From assembly GCF_030272615.1 (NCBI RefSeq), contig NC_081415.1, forward strand, positions 601,421,644 to 601,485,643: DNA of 64,000 nucleotides, written 5' to 3'. The notes below the pieces were generated by a model, which saw nothing but the letters and a program-made list of their open reading frames with translations, did not search any database and was not told the origin of the DNA. Both the position numbers and the translations under genes were made by a program. Of the stretch, positions 12,318 through 25,600 are shown piece after piece. Source of the DNA: Cryptomeria japonica. Its lineage: Eukaryota > Streptophyta > Pinopsida > Cupressales > Cupressaceae. Within the stretch, counting starts at the first letter, position 1; every line of letters begins with the position of its first letter.

Positions 12318-12427
12318 CTGATCAACTTTGGTTTCAATTGTGGGCAGTTAGGTTTTTTGAACTAATCCAGATTTGAGTGTGAGCTTGTGCAGAAGACACT
12401 TTTTGATCTTGTTGCAGGAATATTTAG

Positions 12428-15400
12428 ATGGCGAATTCGTCAAGGAGAATAGAGGTGGAGAAATTTAATGGAAGTAATTTTGAGATGTGGAAGCTGAAGA
12501 TGGAAGATCTGCTAATAGATCGAGATCTTTGGGATGCTGTTGATGCGAATGTTCAAAAGCCCTCAGATCCTACTACGGCAGCTCAGTATGATGTTATGGA
12601 CCAAAAAGCCAAGGGTCTAATCAGACTGTGCCTGCAGACTCTGTTCTAATCAATGTCCATGAATAGAACTTTGTAAAGAAGCTATGTACTAATCTTGGTG
12701 AGATGTATCAAGTGAAATCTTTATTAAATCAAATTTTCTTAAGAAAGAAATTGTATTCCTTGAAGATGGAAGAGGGTGGAAGAATTGCAGACCACCTGGA
12801 AGCATTCAATATGTTGGTGGCTATTTTAATATCCTTCGGTGTCAAGATGGACGAGGAGGAGAAATGTCAGATCTTGCTTTGTTTTTTGTCTGATTCCTGG
12901 GATTCTCTTGTTATGGCTATCGGTAGTACTTCTGTTGTTTTGAAATCTGAAGATGTGGTGGGTGCCCTACTCGCTGAAGAGATGCGAAGGAAGGTATCCA
13001 TCAGTTCAAAGGAAGCCCTAACCATTCGTGGAAGACCTAAGGAGAAAGGCAAGAAGAATGAGAAGCATGACAAGTCCAAATCCAAAGGGAGATCAAAATC
13101 TCCTGGAAAGTCCAAAGTCATTTGCTGGAACTGTGGTAAACCGGGTCACATCCGTGAGGACTGCAAAGAAGAAAAGAAGAAGAAGAAAAAAAAAAAGTTT
13201 GATTCTGATTCTGAGTCCGAAAAGGAAGATGGGGATGCATTTATTGCGGCTTTGGCAACTCATGCAGGTAATGATGCCTGGCTATTTGACTCAGGTGCAT
13301 CTTTTCATATGACTTCCAATAGAGGTTGGTTTTCTGAATATGAAGGATTTAATGGAGGTAAGGTGTACTTGAGTGATGATTCACATCTAGACATTGTTGG
13401 TCGAGGTAAAGTTAGAATCAGGTGTTCTGATGGTAGAATAAAAAGGATTAATGGTGTGCTACATATCCCTGGATTAAAATGAAACCTGTTATCTGTGAGC
13501 AAACTGATAGATGTGGGTGTGCAAGTAGTCTTTTCTGAAGCAGGATGTAAGATGATTAAGGGTGCTATGGTAGTTGCTAGAGGTGTCAAGTTTAGCACTT
13601 TGTATAAGCTTGGAGCATACACTGTTGAGTGTAATAGCACTTCTGTAAAAAGTAAATCTGTGGATACTTCACTGGAAGATTTGAAGGTTTCACCTTCAGC
13701 AGATGGAAATGGTTTTTGGGTACCTAAGGGTGCTCTTTCGTTTGAAGCAAAGTTACCTATAGAGAAGTCTATATTATAGCACCAGAGACTTGGCCACATT
13801 GGAGAAAAGGGTCTAAGGACCTTGAAAAATAAAAACCTTGTTGAAGGTTTGAATGACTGTAACCTTGACTTTGATTTTTGTGAGCATTGCATTTATGGAA
13901 AACAAAACCGCATTCAGTTTTACTCGAGTTCTCATAAAACTTGTGGTGTTTTGGATGTTATCCATTCTGATGTGTTTGGTTCAGTAGATGTCTCTTCGAT
14001 TAGAAAATGCACATATTATGTTTCATTTATTGATGATTTTAGTAGAAGGACATGGGTTTATTTTCTAAAGAGTAAATCTGAAGTTTTTAGTCGTTTTAAA
14101 GAATTTAAAGCAATGGTTGAGTTGCAGACTGGAAAGAAAATAAAATATTTGAGAACTGATAATGGCGGTGAGTTTTGCTCTAATAATTTTGATAGATTCT
14201 GTAAAGACTGTGGAATTAACAGGCAGAAGACAACTCCATATTCTCCACAGCAGAATGGAGTTGCAGAAAGAATGAACAGGACATTGATGGAGAAGGCTAG
14301 GAGTATGTGGAGTGGTGCTGGTCTCGAACAAAATTTTTCGGCTGAAGCTGTTGCCTCTACTTGCTACTTGATTAACAGGTCTCCTACATCAGCTCTTGTT
14401 GATAAAATGCCTATGGAAGCATGGTCAGGTCACAAGCCTTCATTGAGACATCTTAGAGTTTTTGGTTGCGAGGTATATGCACATGTGCCAAAGGAGAAGC
14501 GAATAAAGTTGGAGAACAAGGCTACGAAATATATCTTCATTGGGTATAGTTATGGTGTGAAAGGATACAAGCTTTGGGACCTTGTTGCACCAAAGGTAAT
14601 TCATAGTAGAAGTGTTATTTTTAGAGAAATTAAGTCTCTTTCTGTTACATTACAGCCAGAAAAGACTAAGAAAGAAGATGTGATTCAACTTCCTTCTACA
14701 CCTAAAAGAGTTGAATCGAGACCCCTAGATAGGCAAGAAGTTGAGGAGAGCTTATCTAGCTCTGAATCTTCAGAAGAGGAGGAAGAACCTCCAACTCAGC
14801 TTGTTCGAAGGTCTACAAGACATAGACAACCACCTGAAAGGTATTCACCTAATGATTGGAGATGTATTTTTGTTCTGAATACTAGTGTGGATGAACCGAA
14901 ATCTGTAGAAGAGACATTAGGTATGAATGATGCAGAATCCTGGAAGATTGCTATGGAGGAAGAAATGACAGCTTTGAAAAAGAATGATACATGGGATCTT
15001 GTACCATTGCCTAAAGGACAAAAACCTATTGGTTGTAAATGGGTGTTCAAGAAAAAGATTGGTTCAGATGGAAGCATTGAGAAGTATAAAGCAAGGTTGG
15101 TTGCAAAAGGCTACTCTCAGGTTGAGGGTGTTGATTACGGTGAGATATTTTCTCCTGTTGCAAAAATGATGTCCATTAGATTTTTGCTTTCTATTGCTAC
15201 TGCTTATGATTTAGAGGTTGAGCAAATGGATGTGAAAACTGCTTTCTTTCATGGTGATTTGGAGGAAGATATTTATATGACACAGCTCGAGCACTATGTG
15301 ATGAAAGGCAAAAGTAATTTGGTCTGTAAATTGAAGAAATCTTTGTATGGTCTCAAACAAAGTCCAAGGATGTGGTACTAGAAATTTGATACATATGTGT

Positions 15401-16470
15401 TGAGTTTGGGATTTGAACGTTCTAAATCAGATCATTGTGTTTATTATAAATCTTATGGTGATCATTTCTTATTCATTGCATTGTATGTTGATGATATGTT
15501 ATTCATTGGTAAAGGGAAAGGTATGATTTCAGAACTGAAGTCTCAGCTCGCTGCTAAATTTGAAATGAAAGATCTTGGTGCAGCAAAGCACATTCTTGAG
15601 ATGGAAATTAGAAGAGATAGGGTGAACAGAAATCTATGGCTAGGCTAGAGTAAGTATGTGAATTCAGTGTTACAGAGGTTCAACATGAAGAATTGTAGAC
15701 CATTGAGTGTTCCTTTTACAGTTCGAACGAAACTATCTGTTTCAGATTGTCCTACATCCCCATTGGAGATGGAAGACATGAGTAGAGTGCCTTACCAGAG
15801 TGCGGTTGGAAGCTTGATGTATGCTATGGTCTGTACTAGACCAGACATTGCCCAAGCAGTGGGAGTACTTTCTAGATATATGTCTAATCCTGGTAGAGTT
15901 CATTGGGATGCAGTCAAAAGAGTCTTCAGATATTTGAAGGGTACTTCAGAGTATTCTTTGTGTTATCATGGTAATTCAGTTGGAGACATGACTTCCCTTA
16001 ATATCCATGGTAATGTGGATTCAGATTGGGCAGGTGATATTGATAGGAGAAGATCCACCAGTGCTTATGTGTTTACCTTGTTTGGTGGTGCAATTAGTTG
16101 GATGAGTAAGCGACAAGCTGTGGTTGCTTTATCCACTACTGAAGAAGAGTATATGGTAGCTACTCATGCTTGTAAAGAGGCCATTTGGCTTAAGAGACTG
16201 TGTTTGGATATTGGAATAAAACAAGGTACAGTGATAGTTTACTATGACAGTCAGAGTGCAATTAGCCTAGCTAAGAACCCGACATTTCATGCCCGGACCA
16301 AACATATTGATGTTCAGTATCATTTTGTTAGAGATATGGTCGAAGATGGTAGGGTGAAGCTGGTTAAGGTGGAAACTTTGATGAATGTTGCAGATGCTTT
16401 AACTAAGGCTGTGAGCACAGAGAAGTTCGGATGGTGTTCAGAGGCCCTAGCAATTGATTCATTGTGTTGA
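12428..16470 (+). pseudogene. gag-pol: U2 copia polyprotein
   Basis: This is among the better preserved copies. It starts at ATG 12428. A one-base deletion near 12633 shifts the frame in Gag. Stops are TAG 12664, TGA 13480, TAG 13777, TAG 15379 and TAG 15646. The protease motif (FDSGAS) and the integrase motif RTDNGGEF are kept. The open stretch 13822-15381 (519 codons) spans integrase and the start of reverse transcriptase. YVDD is present near 15490, and RNase H is open in 15658-16470. A deletion of about 16 bp near 16441 replaces the normal ESMGLMAPSN end. The stop at 15379 (CAG to TAG) is shared with U1, and the one at 13480 with U4, U5 and U6. Confidence 0.92.
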
Positions 16471-16501
16471 CATTCCCTTCCACTCTTGCAAGATGTTCGA
16501 C

Positions 16502-16513
16502 AAATGAGAGATT
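16502..16513 (+). other. Polypurine tract, U2 (mutated)
   Basis: AAATGAGAGATT, against AAGTGGGAGATT in the other units. Confidence 0.6.
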
Positions 16514-17408
16514 TGTTGGGAAAAATGGTGTCTCAACCTTGCATTTATGCGAGGTTACCATTTATAGTATGTTTTCATTTGAGCATGAAATGGTGCGAAA
16601 CTCTCCCTGAAGCTTTTGGTTGGCTAGATAAGCATTTCGGTAAAGTTGCGTCACAAGGTCACATATAGTTTTGAAGATATTAATGTTTTCGTCTTGGAGG
16701 GGTGCAATAAAATATTTAAACTTAATTTTGGGGGCTTTAGAGGCTCCGAAATGCCCTAAAAAGTTTCCATAACCAGCGCAGTGGGTTACGAGGTGATAGA
16801 GCACTTCGCGAGCTTTCCGGCGCTTCAAACGGTTCGTCAATCGGACACCCGGTTCTCAAGTTATGGCCTCCGGAAGTTTGTACTCCTGAAATAGGAAAAA
16901 TAATTTGTGTCGGATACATAAATGAGCTGTAAAAGGGAGCGAAACGTGTTGATGTGTGCTTTAACATGTCATAGGGCATCTAGAAGTGAGATAAGATCGG
17001 CTACACCTTATTGGGTGGTTTTACCCCTTGGTTTTGTAATACCGTTTGATGGTTTCTTGTATTGTACCTGCTATTTATGAGGTGTATGAGATAGAGGTTG
17101 TGTGTAAGAGTCTTATGGCTATTGAGTTGCCTCTGAATCTCTGATTAGTGGTACTCCTGTGAAGAGCTTGCTCTGCAAGTATGTTGTAATCTGTTTTTGA
17201 TTGCTGAATAAAATATTGAGCTGCTTTTGGAGTGTGGGGTTTTTTCTCCCGAAAGGGTTTTCCCCACGTAAATCACTGTGTTGTGGTATGAATGCTATTA
17301 TATCTATTTCTATTTTCTGTAACTGTTGTAACAATCTGAAAAAGTTTTGCATTACCCTCCTCTCAAGGTTAGCGTAGGAAGTTGTTTCCGCTAGTTAACT
17401 TCCTTATA
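16514..17408 (+). repeat. LTR L3 of copia array
   Basis: Shared by U2 and U3. It ends CTTCCTTATA where L1, L2, L4 and L5 end in TTACA. L6 and L7 have the same TTATA end. Confidence 0.92.
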
Positions 17409-17410
17409 AG

Positions 17411-17422
17411 TCGTATCAGAGC
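17411..17422 (+). other. Primer binding site, U3 (mutated)
   Basis: TCGTATCAGAGC: the second base of the site is C instead of G. The same change is in U6. Confidence 0.75.
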
Positions 17423-17532
17423 CTGATCACCTTTGGTTTCAATTGTGGGCAGTTGGGTTTTTTGAACTAATCCAGATTTGAATGGGAGCTTGTGCAGAAG
17501 ACACTTTTTGATCTTGTTGCAGGAATATTCAG

Positions 17533-20500
17533 ATGGCAAATTCGTCAGGGAGAATAGAGGTGGAGAAATTTAATGGAAGTAATTTTGAGATGTGGAAGCT
17601 GAAGATGGAAGATCTGCTAATAGATCGAGATCTTTGGGATGCTGCTGATACGAATGTCCAAAGACCCTCAGATCCTACTGCGGCAGCTCAGTATGATGTT
17701 ATGGACCAAAAAGCTAAGGGTCTAATCAGACTGTGCCTGACAGACTCTGTTCTAATCAATGTCCATGAAGAGAACTCTGTAAAGAAGCTATGGACTAAGT
17801 TTGGTGAGATGTATCAAGTGAAATCTTTATTAAATCAAATTTTCTTAAGAAAGAAATTGTATTCTTTGAAGATGGAAGAGGGTGGACGAATTGCAGACCA
17901 CCTGGAAGTATTCAATATGTTGGTGGCTCAATTAGTATCCGTTGGTATCAAAATGGACGAGGAGGAGAAATGTCAGATCTTGCTTTGTTCTTTGCCTGAT
18001 TTGTGGGATTCTCTTGTTATGGTTATCGGTAGTACTTCTGTTGTTTTGAAATCTGAAGACGTGGTGGGTGCCCTACTCGGTGAAATGATGCGAAGGAAGG
18101 TATCCATCAGTTCAAAGGAAGCCCTAACCGTTCGTGGAAGACCTAAGGAGAAAAGCAAGAAGAATGAGAAGCGTGACAAATCCAAATCCAAAGGGAGATC
18201 AAAATCTCCTGGAAAGTCCAAAATCATTTGCTGGAACTGCGGTAAACTGGGTCACATCCGTAAGGACAGCAAAGAAGAAAAGAAGAAGAAGAAAAAGAAA
18301 AAGTTCGATTCTGATTCTGAGTCCGACAAGGAAGATGGCAATGTATTTATTACGGCTTTGGCGACTCATGCAGGTAATGATGCCTGGCTAATTGACTCAG
18401 GTGCATCTTTTTATATGACTTCCAATAGAGGTTGGTTTTTTGAATATGAAGGATTTAATGGAGGTAAGGTGTACTTGGGTGATGATTCACATCTAGACAT
18501 TGTTGGTCGAGGTAAAGTTAGAATCAGGTTTTCTGATGGTAGAATAAAAAGGATTAATGGTGTGCTGCATATCCCTGGATTAAAACAAAACCTGTTATCT
18601 ATGAGCAAACTGATAGATGTGGGTGTGCAGGTAGTCTTTTCTGAAGCAGGATGTAAGATGATTAAGGTTGCTATGGTAGTTGCTAGAGGTGTCAGGTTTA
18701 GCACTTTGTATAAGCTTGAAGCATACACTGTTGAGTGTAATAGCACTTCTATAAAAAGTAAATCTGCGGATACTTCACTGGAAGATTTGAAGGTTTCACC
18801 TTCAGCAGATGGAAATGGTTTTTGGGTACCTAAGGGTGCTCTTTCGTCTAAAGCAAAGTTACCTACAGAGAAGACTATGTTATGGCACCAGAGACTTGGC
18901 TACATTGGAGAAAAGGGTCTAACGACCTTGAAAAATAAAAACCTTGTTGAAGGTTTGAATGATTGTAACCTTGACTTTGATTTCTGTGAGCATTGCATTT
19001 ATGGAAAACAAAACCGTGTTCAGTTTTACTCGAGTTCTCATAAAACTCGTGGTTCTTTGGATCTTATCCATTCTGATGTGTTTGGTCCAGTAGATGTCTC
19101 TTCGATTGGAAAATCCACATATTATGTTTCATTTATTGATGATTTTAGTAGAAGGACATGGGTTTATTTTCTAAAGAATAAATCTGAAGTTTTTAGTCGT
19201 TTTAAAGAATTTAAAGCAATGGTTGAGTTGCAGACTGGAAAGAAAATAAAATGTTTGAGAACTGATAATGGTGGTGAGTTTTGCTCTAATGATTTTGATA
19301 GATTCTGTAAAGACTGTGGAATTAACAGGTAGAAGACAACTCCGTATTCTCCATAGCAGAATGGAGTTGCAGAAAGAATGAACAGGATACTGATGGAGAA
19401 GGCTAGGAGTATGTTAAGTGGTGCTGGTCTCGAACAAAATTTTTGGGCTGAAGCTGTTGCCACTGCTTGCTACCTGATTAACAGGTCTCCTACATCAGCT
19501 CTTGTTGATAAAACACCTATGCAAGCATGGTCAGGTAACAAGCCTTCATTGAGACATCTTAGAGTTTTTGGTTGTGAGGCATATGCACATGTGCCAAAGG
19601 AGAAGCGAACAAAGTTGGAGAACAAGGCTATGAAATGTAACTTCATTGGGTATAGTTATGGTGTGAAAGGATACAAGCTTTGGGACCCTATTGCACAAAA
19701 GGTAATTCATAGTAGAAGTGTTATTTTTAGAGAAATTAAGTCTCCTTCTGTTACATTGCAACCAGAACAGACTAAAAAAGAAGATGTGATTCAACTTCCT
19801 TCTACACCTGAAAGAGTTGAATCGAGACCCCTAGATAAGCAAGAAGTTGAGGAGAGCTCGTCTAGCTCTGAATCTTCAGAAGAGGAGGAAGAACCTCCAA
19901 CTCAGCTTGTTCGAAGGTCTACAAGACATAGACAACCACCTGAAAGGTATTCACCTAATGATTGAAGATGTATTTTTGCTCTGAATACTAGTGTGGATGA
20001 ACCAAAATTTGTAGAAGAGGCATTAGGTATGAATGATGCAGAATCCTGGAAGATTGCTATGGAAGAAGAAATGGCAGCTTTGAAAAAGAATGATACATGG
20101 AATCTTGTACCATTGCCTAATTGACGAAAACTTGTTGGTTGTAAATGGGTGTTCAAGAAAAAGATTGGTTCAGATGGAAGCATTGAGAAGTATAAAGCAA
20201 GGTTGGTTGCAAAAGGCTAATCTCAGGTTGAGGGTGTTGATTACGGTGAGATATTTTCTCCTGTTGCAAAAATGACGTCCATTAGATTTTTGCTTTCTAT
20301 TACTACTGCTTATGATTTAGAGGTTGAGCAAATGGATGTGAAAACTGCTTTCGTTCATGGTGATTTGGAGGAAGATATTTATATGACACAGCCGGAGCAC
20401 TATGTGCTGAAAGGAAAAAGTAATTTGGTCTTTAAATTGAAGAAATCTTTGTATGGTCTCAAACAAAGTCCTAGGATGTGGTACCAGAAATTTGATACAT

Positions 20501-21568
20501 ATGTCTTGAGTTTGAGATTTGAACGTTCTAAATCAGATCATTGTGTTTATTATAAATCTTATCATGATCATTTCTTATTCATTGCATTGTATGTTGATGA
20601 TATGTTATTCATTGGTAAAGGGAAAGGTATGATTTCAGAACTGAAGTCTCAGCTCGCTGCTAAATTTGAAATGAAAGATCTTGGTGCAGCAAAGCACATT
20701 CTTGGGATGGAAATTAGAAGAGATAGGGTGAACAGAAAGCTATGGCTAGGCCGGAGTAAGTATGTGAATTCAGTGTTACAGAGGTTGAACGTGCAGAATT
20801 GTAGACCATTGAGTGTTCCTTTTATAGTTGGAACGAAACTATTTGTTTCAGATTGTTCTACATCCCCATTGGAGATGGAAGACATGAGTAGAGTGCCTTA
20901 CTAGAGTGCGGTTGGAAGCTTGATGTATGCTATGGTCTGTACATTGCCCAAGCAGTGGGAGTACTTTCTAGATATATGTCTAATCCTGGTAGAGTTCATT
21001 GGGATGCAGTCAGAAGAGTCTTCAGATATTTGAAGGGTACTTCAGAGTATTCTTTGTGTTATCATGGTAATTTACTTGGAGACATGACTTCCCTTGATAT
21101 CCATGGTTATGTGGATTCAGATTGGGTAGGTGATATTGATAGCAGAAGATCCACCAGTGCTTATGTGTTTACCTTGTTTGGTGGTGCAATTAGTTGGATG
21201 AGTAAGCGATAGGCTGTGGTTGCTTATCCACTACTGAAGCAGAGTATATGGCAGCTACTCATGCTTGTAAAGAGGCCATTTGGCTTAAGAGACTATGTTC
21301 GGATATTGGAATAAAACAAGGTACAGTGACAGTTTACTGTGACAGTCAGAGTGCAATTAGCCTAGCTAAAAACCCGACATTTCATGCCCGGACCAAACAT
21401 ATTGATGTTCAGTATCATTTTGTTAGAAATATGGTCAAAGCTGGTAAGGTGAAGCTGGTTAAGGTGGAAACTTTGATGAATGTTGCAGATGCTTTAACTA
21501 AGGCTGTTAGCATAGAGAAGTTCAGATGGTGTTCAGAGTCTATGGGCCTTATGGCCCCTAGCAATTGA
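17533..21568 (+). pseudogene. gag-pol: U3 copia polyprotein
   Basis: ATG 17533 opens the longest intact stretch of the array, 599 codons to TAG 19330. It covers Gag, protease (IDSGAS) and much of integrase (RTDNGGEF kept). The last knuckle cysteine is Ser (HIRKDSK). Later stops are TAG 19354, TGA 19963, TGA 20122, TAA 20218, TAG 20902 and TAG 21210. A 10-bp deletion near 20943 is identical to that in U1, and one base is lost near 21224. YVDD lies near 20592. The TAG at 19330 is shared with U6 and the one at 19354 with U4. Confidence 0.92.
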
Positions 21569-21612
21569 TTCATTGTGTTGACATTCCCTTTCGCTCTTGC
21601 AAGGTGTTCGAC

Positions 21613-21624
21613 AAGTGGGAGATT
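21613..21624 (+). other. Polypurine tract, U3
   Basis: AAGTGGGAGATT immediately before L4. Confidence 0.75.
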
Positions 21625-22519
21625 TGTTGGGAAAAATGGTGTCTCAACCTTGCATTTATGCGAGGTTACTATTTATAGTAAGTTTTCATTTGAGCACGAA
21701 ATGGTGCGAAACTCTCCCTGAAGCTTCTGGTTGGCTAGATAAGCATTCTGGTAAAGTTGCATCACAAGGTCACATCTAGTTTTGAAGATATTAATGTTTT
21801 CATCTTGGAGGGGTGTAATAAAATATTTAAACTTAATTTTGGGGGCTTTAGAGGCTCAAAAATGTGCTGAAAAGTTTCCGTAACTGGCGCAGTGGGTTAC
21901 GAGGTGATAGAGCACTTCACGAGCTTTCCGGCACTTCAAACGGTTCATCAATCGGACATCTGGTTCTCAAGTTATGGCCTACGGAAGTTTGTACTCCTGA
22001 AATAGGAAAAATAATTTGTGTCAGATAGATAAATGAACTGTAAAAGGGAGCGAAATGTGTTGATGTGTTCTTTAACATGTCATAGGACATATAGAAGGGA
22101 GATAAGGTCAGCTACACCTTATTGGGTGGTTTTAGCCCATGGTTTTGTAATGCCGTTTGATGGTTTCTTGTATTGTATCTCCTATTTATGAGGTGTATGA
22201 GATAGAGGTTGTGTGTAAGAGTCTTATGGCTATTGAGTTGCCTCTGAATCTCTGATTAGTGGTACTCCTGCGAAGAGCTTGCTCTGCAAGTATGTTGTAA
22301 TCTGTTTTTGATTGCTGAATAAAATATTGAGCTGCTTTTGGAGTGTGGGGTTTTTTCTCCTGAAAGGGTTTTCCCCACGTAAATCATTGTGTTGTGGTAT
22401 GAATGCTATTATATCTATTTCTATTTTCTGTAACTGTTGTAACGATCTGAAAAATTTTTGCATTACCCTCCTCTCAAGGTTAGCGTAGGAAGTTGTTTCC
22501 GCTACTTAACTTCCTTACA
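21625..22519 (+). repeat. LTR L4 of copia array
   Basis: Shared by U3 and U4. Full length, ends TTCCTTACA, with scattered private substitutions. Confidence 0.92.
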
Positions 22520-22521
22520 AG

Positions 22522-22533
22522 TGGTATCAGAGC
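22522..22533 (+). other. Primer binding site, U4
   Basis: TGGTATCAGAGC, intact. Confidence 0.85.
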
Positions 22534-22643
22534 CTGATCACCTTTGGTTTCAATTGTGGGTAGTTGGGTTTTTTGAACTAATCCAGATTTGAGTGGGAGC
22601 TTGTGCAGAAGACACGTTTTGATCTTGTTGCAGGAATATTCAG

Positions 22644-25600
22644 ATGGCGAATTCGTCAGGGAGAATAGAGGTGGAGAAATTTAATGGAAGTAATTTTGAG
22701 ATGTGGAAGCTGAAGATGGAAGATCTGCTAATAGATCGAGATCTTTGGGATGCTATTGATGCGAATGTCCAAAGGCCCTCAGATCCTACTGCGGCAGCTT
22801 AGTATGATGTTATGGACCGAAAAGCCAAGGGTCTAATCAGACTGTGCCTGGCAGACTCTGTTCTAATCAATGTCTATGAAGAGAACTCTGCAAAGAAGCT
22901 ATGGACTAAGCTTGGTGAGATGTATCAAGTGAAATCTTTATTAAATCAAATTTTCTCAAGAAAGAAATTGTATTCCTTGAAGATGGAAGAGGGTGGACGA
23001 ATTGCAGACCACTTGGAAGCATTTAATATGTTGGTGGCTCAATTAGTATCCGTCGATGTCAAGATGGACGAGGAGGAGAAATGTCAGATCTTGCTTTGTT
23101 CTTTGCCTGATTCGTGGGATTCTCTTGTTATGGCTATCGGTAGTACTTCTGTTGTTTTGAAATCTGATGACATGGTGGGTGCTCTACTCGGAGAAGAGAT
23201 GCGAAGGAAGGTATCCATCAGTTCAAAGGAAGCCCTAACCGTTTGTGGAACACCTAAGAAGAAAGGCAAAAAGAATGAGAAGCGTGACAAGTCCAAATCC
23301 AAAGGGAGATCAAAATCTCCTAGAAAGTCCAAAGTCATTTGCTGGAACTGCGGTAAATCGGGTCACATCCGTAAGGGCTGCAAAGAAGAAAAGAAGAAGA
23401 AGAAAAAGAAAAAGTTCGATTCTGATTCTGAGTCCGACAAGGAAGATGGTGATGCATTTATTGCGGCTTTGGAAACTCATGTAGGAGATGATGGCTGGCT
23501 AATTGACTCAGGTGCATCTTTTCATATGACTTCCAATAGAGGTTGGTTTTCTGAATATGAAGGATTTAATGGAGGTAAGGTGTACTTGAGTGATGATTCA
23601 CATCTAGACATTGTTGGTCGAGGTAAAGTTAGAATCAGGTTTTCGGATGGTAGAATAAAAAGGATTAATGGTGTGCTGCATATCCCTGGATTAAAATGAA
23701 ACCTGTTATCTGTGAGCAAACTGATAGATGTGGGTGTGCAGGTAGTCTTTTCTGAAGCAGGATGTAAGATGATTAAGGGTGCTATGGTAGTTGCTAGAGG
23801 TGTCAGGTTTGACACTTTGTATGAGCTTGAAGCATACACTGTTGAGTGTAATAGCACTTCTATAAAAAATAAATCTGCGGATACTTCACTGGAAGATTTG
23901 AAGGTTTCACCTTCAACAGATGGAAATGGTTTTTGGGTACCTAAGGGTGCTCTTTCATCTGAAGCAAAGTTACTTGCAGAGAAGACTATGTTATGGCACC
24001 AGAGATTTGACGAAAAGGGTCTAAGGACCTTGAAAAATAAAAACTTTGTTGAAGGTTTGAATGACTGTAACCTTGACTTTGATTTCTGTGAGCATTGCAT
24101 TTATGGAAAACAAAACCGCATTCAGTTTTACTTGAGTTCTCATAAAACTTGTGGTGTTTTGGATCTTATCCATTCTGATGTGTTTGGTCTAGTAGATGTC
24201 TCTTTGATTGGAAAATCCACATATTATGTTTCATTTATTGATGATTTTAGTAGAAGGACATGGGTTTATTTTCTAAAGAGTAAATATGAAGTTTTTAGTC
24301 ATTTTAAAGAATTTAAAGCAATGGTTGAGTTGCAGACTGGAAAGAAAATAAAATGTTTGAGAACTGATAATGGCGATGAGCTTTTCTCTAATGATTTTGA
24401 TAGATTCTGTAAAGACTGTGGAATTAACAGACAGAAGACAAATCCGTATTCTCCATAGCAGAATGGAGTTGCAGAAAGAATGAACAGGACACTGATGGAG
24501 AAGGCTGGGAGTATGTTGAGTGGTGCTGGTCTCGAACAAAATTTTTGGGCTGAAGCTGTTGCCACTGCTTGCTACCTGATTAACAGGTCTCCTACATCAG
24601 CTCTTGTTGATAAAATGCCTATGGAAGGATGGTCAGGTCACAAGCCTTCATTGAGACATCTTAGAGTTTTTGGTTGCGAGGCATATGCACATGTGAAAAA
24701 GGAGAAGTAAATAAAGTTGGAGAACAAGGCTGTGAAATGTATCTTCATTGGGTATAGTTATGGTGTGAAAGGATACAAGCTTTGGGACCCTGTTGCACAA
24801 AAGGTAATTCACAGTAGAAGTGTTATTTTTAGAGAAATTAAGTCTCCTTCTGTTACATTGCAGCCAGAACAGACTAAAAAAGAAGATGTGATTCAACTTC
24901 CTTCTACACCTGAAGGAGTTGAATCGAGACCCCTAGATAGGCAAGAAGTTGAGGAGAGCTCGTCTAGCTCTGAATCTTCAGAAGAGGAGGAAGAACCTCC
25001 AACTCAGCTTGTTCGAAGGTTTACAAGACATAGACAACCACCTGAAAGGTATTCACCTAATGATTGGAGATGTATTTTTTCTCTGAATACTAGTGTGGAT
25101 GAACCGAAATCTGTAGAAGAGGCATTAGGTATGAATGATGCAGAATCCTGGAAGATTGCTATGGAGGAAGAAATGGCATCTTTGAAAAAGAATGATACAT
25201 GGGATCTTGTACCATTGCTTAAAGGACGAAAACCTGTTGGTTGTAAATGGGTGTTCAAGAAAAAGATTGGTTCAGATGGAAGCATTGAGAAGTATAAAGC
25301 AATGTTGGTTGCAAAAGGCTACTCTCAGGTTGAGGGTGTTGATTACGGTGAGATATTTTCTCCTGTTGCAAAAATGACGTCCATCAGATTTTTGCTTTCT
25401 GTTGCTACTACTTATGATTTAGAGGTTGAGCAATTGGATGTGAAAACTGCTTTCCTTCATGCTGATTTGGAGGAAGATATTTATATGACACAGCCGGAGC
25501 ACTATGTGGTGAAAGGCAAAAGTAATTTGGTCTGTAAATTGAAGAAATATTTGTATGGTCTCAAACAAAGTCCTAGGATGTGGTACCAGAAATTTGATAC

